Source of the DNA: Prochilodus magdalenae
Lineage: Eukaryota > Chordata > Actinopteri > Characiformes > Prochilodontidae
Reading direction: 5' to 3'
Assembly: GCA_024036415.1 (NCBI GenBank)
Contig: JAMWET010000829.1
Coordinates: forward strand, 1 to 64,000
Length of the DNA: 64,000 bases
In this document: in pieces, positions 58,701 to 64,000 of the stretch
Numbering within the stretch: position 1 is the stretch's first letter
Layout of the letters: each line of letters begins with the position of its first letter
Position numbers and translations under genes: made by a program
Notes under the pieces: model-generated
Seen by the model: the letters and a program-made list of their open reading frames with translations, nothing else
What the model was told of the DNA's origin: nothing
Databases searched by the model: none

Positions 58701-61700
58701 AAACACACAGACAAGAAACCAGCAAGATAGTTTACTAAGATGCTAAGTCAGCTTTTGCTTGCCATATTGCTCAGACTGGAAGTGACTAGAACGGGATCAG
58801 GGGAATGCTGATTGCAGCCTCACAACTTTTAGGCATACCAGTTTTTCATCAGGAGGGGAGCAATACTGGTGAAATCTAGCAGACATTTTTTAGACTTTGG
58901 GAAGACATTCATAAGACATACTTTGTTTATGTATTCTGAGGGGACCTGAGTTACAGTATTAATTTAATTAGGTAGAAAACTCAGATTTAGGTTCTCAGGA
59001 GCTTTAATTCTACCACAAAAGTAGAAGCACATCTTACAAAGTCAAACAAAAGTATCAACCACAGTTCCAGTGTTCTAAATTCTACAAGGAGCCAAGATAA
59101 ATATTGGCAGTGATCCTAAAATCACTACCTAAGACCTGTTTGCACCGCCTCTATCCAAAACTGCTAATGCATAACAGCCTTCCTCAAATCAAAAAGGGAA
59201 TGGTTGCTGACTAGAAGATATCATACCAGCGAAGTCAGTGAAGTGAATCATATCAGTCTGCTTTTACCCAATTTCACACATCTTCCTCAACCATGCTGCG
59301 TTAAAAAGAAACAAAGAAATATGATATATAAAGTGATATTGAAATCCTAAGGCATATCTAACTTGAAAAGGCAATTCCAACAGTGCGAGTCAAAAGAAAA
59401 AGCAAGAGCTCTCTGAAATAAAACGACCCTGAAAGAGCATACCAGTCAGTCGCCGAATAACACAGGAACAGAGCTTTTTGAAAGTATGACGGAAAGAATG
59501 ATTTTTACTCAGGGCTGTTTTTAATTAGATCGCTCCCATGTTTTCACCTCATTACTAAACAGAGTTTGAGATTGTAGGTGGAGGCCTTTGTTGGCCACGC
59601 CCCCTGCATTTTAAAGCAGGAAGTGAGACTGCATCCCTGTTCCTGTGGGCCACACAGTGAACTGATAGATTCCAGTGTTCTGCCATTCATTGTTAAGGAC
59701 AGTCGTTGTAATGGTTGGGGTGCATGTAGTCTTGTGTGGTGGAGCCGTCTGCAAATGGTGCTACACTATTAAAATGATTCATGGATGACACCACTGCTCG
59801 CTGAACATCTGAAGTTCTGGCTGTTGGGTCAGTCAGGTACAGAGATAAGGCTTGCTTACGTCGCATGTGCGGCCGAGCGTAAAACCTGAACCAATAGCAT
59901 GTCTCACCATGTCCAACCTCCCCACAAAGTTTCATTCCTGTCGGATGATTCCTTCCTATTTGTGTAATTATTCTTTCTGATAAGTTTACGATGATTATGT
60001 GTATATACCTGATCTATTTCATGTGTGTTCAACCAACTGCTAGTCACATTGATCACACTCAAAATGATCTTAAAGCTACCAAAACAACTAAAAATTGCTT
60101 TAGAACCACTAAAACAGTCACTACCAAAACATTCGGTCAGGTTTCAGTAGTGTTCGGATTGTTTTTGTAGTGACTAAATGGAATGTTCCATCATTTATTA
60201 TTTATTTTAATTAAATGATGAATTAATAAACATAATTAATATATAGGCTCACTGAAAGCAAAACGTTTTTAGCCTGAAGTTGAATGGCCAGAAAAAAGTT
60301 TTCAACTCCAACTTTGAACCATTTATACAGGTACTTGCGCCTTTTTGAGCACAGCATCACCAGAATCTGAACTTGTAATCTCATACAAAACTATATCCAG
60401 TGCCAATGGGTAGGAGTAAAGCACAGTTTACCTGCTATTTTTAATGGGTAAAGTTCAAGAAACACAGAAAATGACCTGTACCGGTATCAGCCATATTTCC
60501 TTCTATGATTTGTAACCCATCACAAAAATAGAATGCACATACATGCATGCAGCAGCTTCACTGGGCTTGGCAAAAATAGCGCTTACGTTGGTTCATATTG
60601 CTGGAACAACAGGCCGTTGATGCTATCAGGAGGACAGAGCAGCAGAGAGGGTTGCAGCCATGCTATGTTAAAGACTAACCCCAAGAAAACAGCTGGTCAT
60701 TCTAAATTCTAGGATCAGGCCGGATCACAAGGTCTGTTCAGGTCTGTTTTTGCCAGGAAGTCCAGAATATCAACGTTTTCTCTCTTGAAGTTTGACACCT
60801 GAATTGCAGTGTGCAAAGTAGATTTTGATGTCACAACACATGGAGGTTAGTTTGCCTTCTTATCTCGAGGCACAAAAATGTCTCATTTAAAACTGAAGAC
60901 ACATTTTATGATAGTGTTAACTATAAAACTGATTAAATTTGCATTTTTGATGTAAAAACGATTGATCTTTCAGCCCCAACTGAGACAAGTGAAATGAGGG
61001 ACTGCAGTGTTTTATTTCACTAAAATGTGACTGGAACATTCCTGAATTAGCCATTTAGCCAAAGAGGCAAACCACAGCATGTTCTGCAATGCTTGTAGCT
61101 TGTAAGTTATCTGCACTTATTTATTGAATGATAAAAGCCATACCCTACCAGTATACCAGTATACTGCTCGCCACCAGCCGCACGTTTAATCTGTAACAGC
61201 TCTTTCCACTAATTCGACACTTTCAGAGTACAGTATGAGACTCGACTCGCTAATCAAGCCCTTATGTGTTTAGAGCTTTCACATACAACACCACAAAACA
61301 AAAGAAGCTATTGTTCAGTGTTTCAGTGAGGACAGTCAGAGAGGACTTTGTCAGCAGCTGACTCAGACAGCGAGCCAAAATGCAATCAATAGTGCCCACA
61401 TTTACTCTAACAACTGATTCCGTCAACACAGATTTTTAATATGGATGGATGGAAAGAAAATCACCCCTTAACTGTTCTTAGAATAAAAATACAGACACAC
61501 TAATGTGAATAAAACTAATGTGTCAAATAAGATTACAAGTTTCTCCGACAAATCATCAGAATCTCAGGAGCATATAGGCTTTATATTACATGTGCTAATA
61601 CAGGAGGTCCTCTAGACTCCATGCCCTTCTTCGTATTCATCACACTACCCCCTGCAAGGCTAGCCATCCCTGTCTCTAAGCGCTCGCTGTAGCTGTAGGT

Positions 61701-63009
61701 TTTCATTCCAACAAAGCAGGAGCACACATGATTAAAGGCGCAACTGATTAATGATGCAGAATCAGGTGTGCTCCTGCTCGCTTGAAACCTGCAACCACAC
61801 AGGCCCTCTGCGGATAAGAGCAGACACCACGGATCCACTGGGAACCAAAATTCTGAAGCTAGGATAGCTTTATCTACACAAGCACATGCGTATATAGTGG
61901 TTGTCCAATGAAAAACATGTATCTCTAATTTGTTTTGTCTATTTCTACTTTTCTGTATCTTTTGATCACAGTAGCTGCCGTTTACACTGTGTGCAAATAT
62001 CATGGCATATGGACCAACTGCAATGGCCCAACACTGCTTGTAAAACGTCTGGTTCCATTGACTTACATTAAAGTTAAATCAGGGTTCTGGCCTCTCCTGT
62101 ACGTTGCCATTGCCATTTTGGACATACTTGTTTTTCTTTGCACAGTAATGATAAACTCTTTTTGGCAACATCTATAATAAATGAAGGTTAGAACAAAAGC
62201 CGCTTTTCATAAAGTGCAAAGTTATTGTGAGAGATGAATCAGAGACACATAAATGGGGACCGCTGCCAGTGCTGGACTCTAACCCTCGTTACGTTCATTT
62301 GGACTTTTGTTGAATTAAACACCACAGCAAAATACTCTAACCTCTGGCTTTAGCTGACCCGAAGTGGTAACCCCGGCATGTCCCCCTGCCCTCCAGAAGT
62401 TCAGAATAGATGCGCATTTGACATTTCACACAAACCTGCGCTCTCTGTAGTGCAGTAGCTGACACTGGTTTGACCCTGGTGTGACGAGTGCGTGTTCTGG
62501 TGTAAGTTCGGTGGACCAAAACGGTTGCCGCTTTGTTTTGTACTGTATGCATGTTTTGATTGATGTTTCCCTGCTGGCTGAGGAATTAGCCCTCGAGATA
62601 ATGGCTCAGAGTTTTTCTGCTTGTGTCTCAGAGGCTTCATGGGCTGGCTGTTCGAGCAACACTACATCACAGTTATGATACAGCCTGGACAGGTCAGTGG
62701 AACGACAGTGTGATGTGGCTATAAAGCTGTCTGGCCCCGGGCTGGCGTTTGGACTGCCGTGCATAAGCAGAGCTCTGCTTAAGCTACGAGGCCTTTTGGG
62801 CCGGCCACCTAAGCGACGCTACATCACAGCTACTTGGCTGCCTGAGTCTTCTGTTTTGGTGACACTGCATAGCAGATACGAAGTTGCCTGAACAGGCAGT
62901 GTTCAATTCACAGCTCACGGCTGAAACTTTTCTGGGCTTTCAGGCTTTCCGGGCCTCAGTAAGGACTTTTTCCAGAATAGCTAAGTGACCCTATTTCTGG
63001 GAAATGTAG

Positions 63010-63120
63010 TGTATAGAATGAAACAGAACTGCTCATTTTGGTCAAACAGAAACCCAGAAACTGTAAAACTAGAGAAACTGTTTTCAGGTGGTCTCTTAAA
63101 TTTTTCCAGAGCTGTATATT
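63010..63120. mobile_element. MITE-like element end (family of 54907-55430)
   Basis: acagaaacccagaaactgta then tttttccagagctgtatatt; only one end is present. Confidence 0.5.
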
Positions 63121-64000
63121 CCCCCCTGCTTATATCCTGCGTCTCCTGAGATTAAAATATTATAATAACATATATAATATATCCAAACAACTTCCATCTC
63201 CCTCGCATACACTTTGTTCAGAAGCCCTTTTTAATTTCAGTTCTTATAAGGTCACGCCGCTTTATATCGCCTTTCAAATGTCAAAGTGTCAAGTTTCGCA
63301 ATGCAGTGATGGCACATCCTCTGAGGCCAAATGTGAGAAAAAGAAAACCCTTACATCGCAAGTATCACAGATTCCATCTGCCCACTAGAGACGGAACAGT
63401 TCACATTAGGGAACCCGAAGCATAGCGCAGCATACAAAAGCAGTTTGGAAGCAAAGCACGCCTGCTCGATTCTGACATTCCTTTTTTGACTTCATGAAAG
63501 CCAATGGCCCTTGAACTTATGCCAGCCATCGTGCGTGAAACAGCTTTCGGGCTAACACATGACCAATCCATTCCTGCTTCTGATGTTTACTTCGTCTGTG
63601 TTGCGCGAGGCTTCCCGATGACACTGTGGCGCTTTCGTTTCAACTCGAGTACACTGATCTTTGACCCAAATAACAAGCAGACAAAACCTTGTATACAAAA
63701 AGAGAAACAAACAGGGTGAAAACAGCGGCACAGCAGGAAATGCTCAAACCTCTTCATGACCGAGAGGAACTTCCTTCGTTACTTGTCAAGTTGTTTTCCT
63801 TGCCTTGTGTACAACAACTGCGCCATTCGTGCAGTGTCTTGTACAGACGGCGCTTGCTTGAATGTGTTTAGGATTGCCTCACATTACTCAGAAGTGTGAC
63901 GCATTCCAGCTTTTCTGTTGTGTTAAATTCCAACTGCGGATCTACAGGGGGTCCACAATAACGAAAGCGACAACTTTAAAATAAAATGAACGGCAGCCGA

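Larger units (their letters stand above)
54695..64000 (-). other. PCSK6 intron sequence to window edge
   Basis: 9.3 kb upstream of the first PCSK6 exon in the window. I searched for the segment expected before YIRADQK (the end of the catalytic domain, GFGLVDAEAL-like) and did not find it. It holds MITEs at 54907-55430 and 58170-58700 and a related end at 63010-63120. Confidence 0.5.

Noticed and set aside
55000..64000. Further PCSK6 exons upstream
   Set aside because: I looked on the minus strand for the end of the catalytic domain and for Cys-rich or P-domain text and found none with splice sites.

Overview
The window is vertebrate nuclear DNA, almost certainly from a teleost fish. Three intron-rich genes lie head to tail, all read from the minus strand. 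Between and inside them is a dense load of Tc1-type DNA transposon relics, MITEs, SINE and LINE pieces, microsatellites and minisatellites. An otophysan fish (characin, catfish or knifefish group) is my guess from the style of the repeats; it is not proven by the sequence.

From high to low coordinates the genes are: (1) PCSK6 (PACE4), the 3' part only. Ten exons between 54694 and 24294 encode the end of the P domain, the acidic linker, the Cys-rich furin-like repeats and the C-terminal PLAC domain. The catalytic exons lie beyond the right edge. (2) SNRPA1 (U2 snRNP A'), complete in nine exons, 15885 to 10431. (3) SELENOS (VIMP), six exons, 7392 to 3301, ending in an in-frame UGA for selenocysteine. 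The order PCSK6-SNRPA1-SELENOS, all on one strand, is the one I recall for human 15q26.3, so this looks like conserved vertebrate synteny. All internal splice joins keep the reading frame, which independently supports the exon boundaries. The one exception is an apparent one-base insertion in the last SELENOS exon.

Region by region: 1-2400 is AT-rich or repeat-derived intergenic sequence. 2400-7400 is SELENOS with its 3' UTR. 7400-10300 is a short intergenic gap filled by a decayed Tc1 copy. 10300-15900 is SNRPA1, with three minisatellite or MITE insertions in its introns. 15900-23700 is intergenic and holds two Tc1 relics, a large foldback MITE and one half of a 504-bp duplication. 23700-54700 is the PCSK6 3' half, whose introns carry one nearly full-length Tc1-like transposon (29998-31643), several internally deleted ones, a LINE fragment with a self-inverted copy, and a 39-bp minisatellite. 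54700-64000 is a single PCSK6 intron part with no exon that I can recognise.

The genes do not form one pathway: a proprotein convertase of the secretory route, a core U2 snRNP protein, and an ER membrane selenoprotein of the ERAD machinery. The most notable sequence-level points are: a GC-AG intron in SNRPA1; the SELENOS frame break next to the Sec codon; a PCSK6 exon squeezed between a microsatellite that supplies its pyrimidine tract and a TTAA-flanked MITE starting 11 bases into the next intron; and a (TG)n tract just upstream of another PCSK6 acceptor. I did not find a novel multi-gene system.
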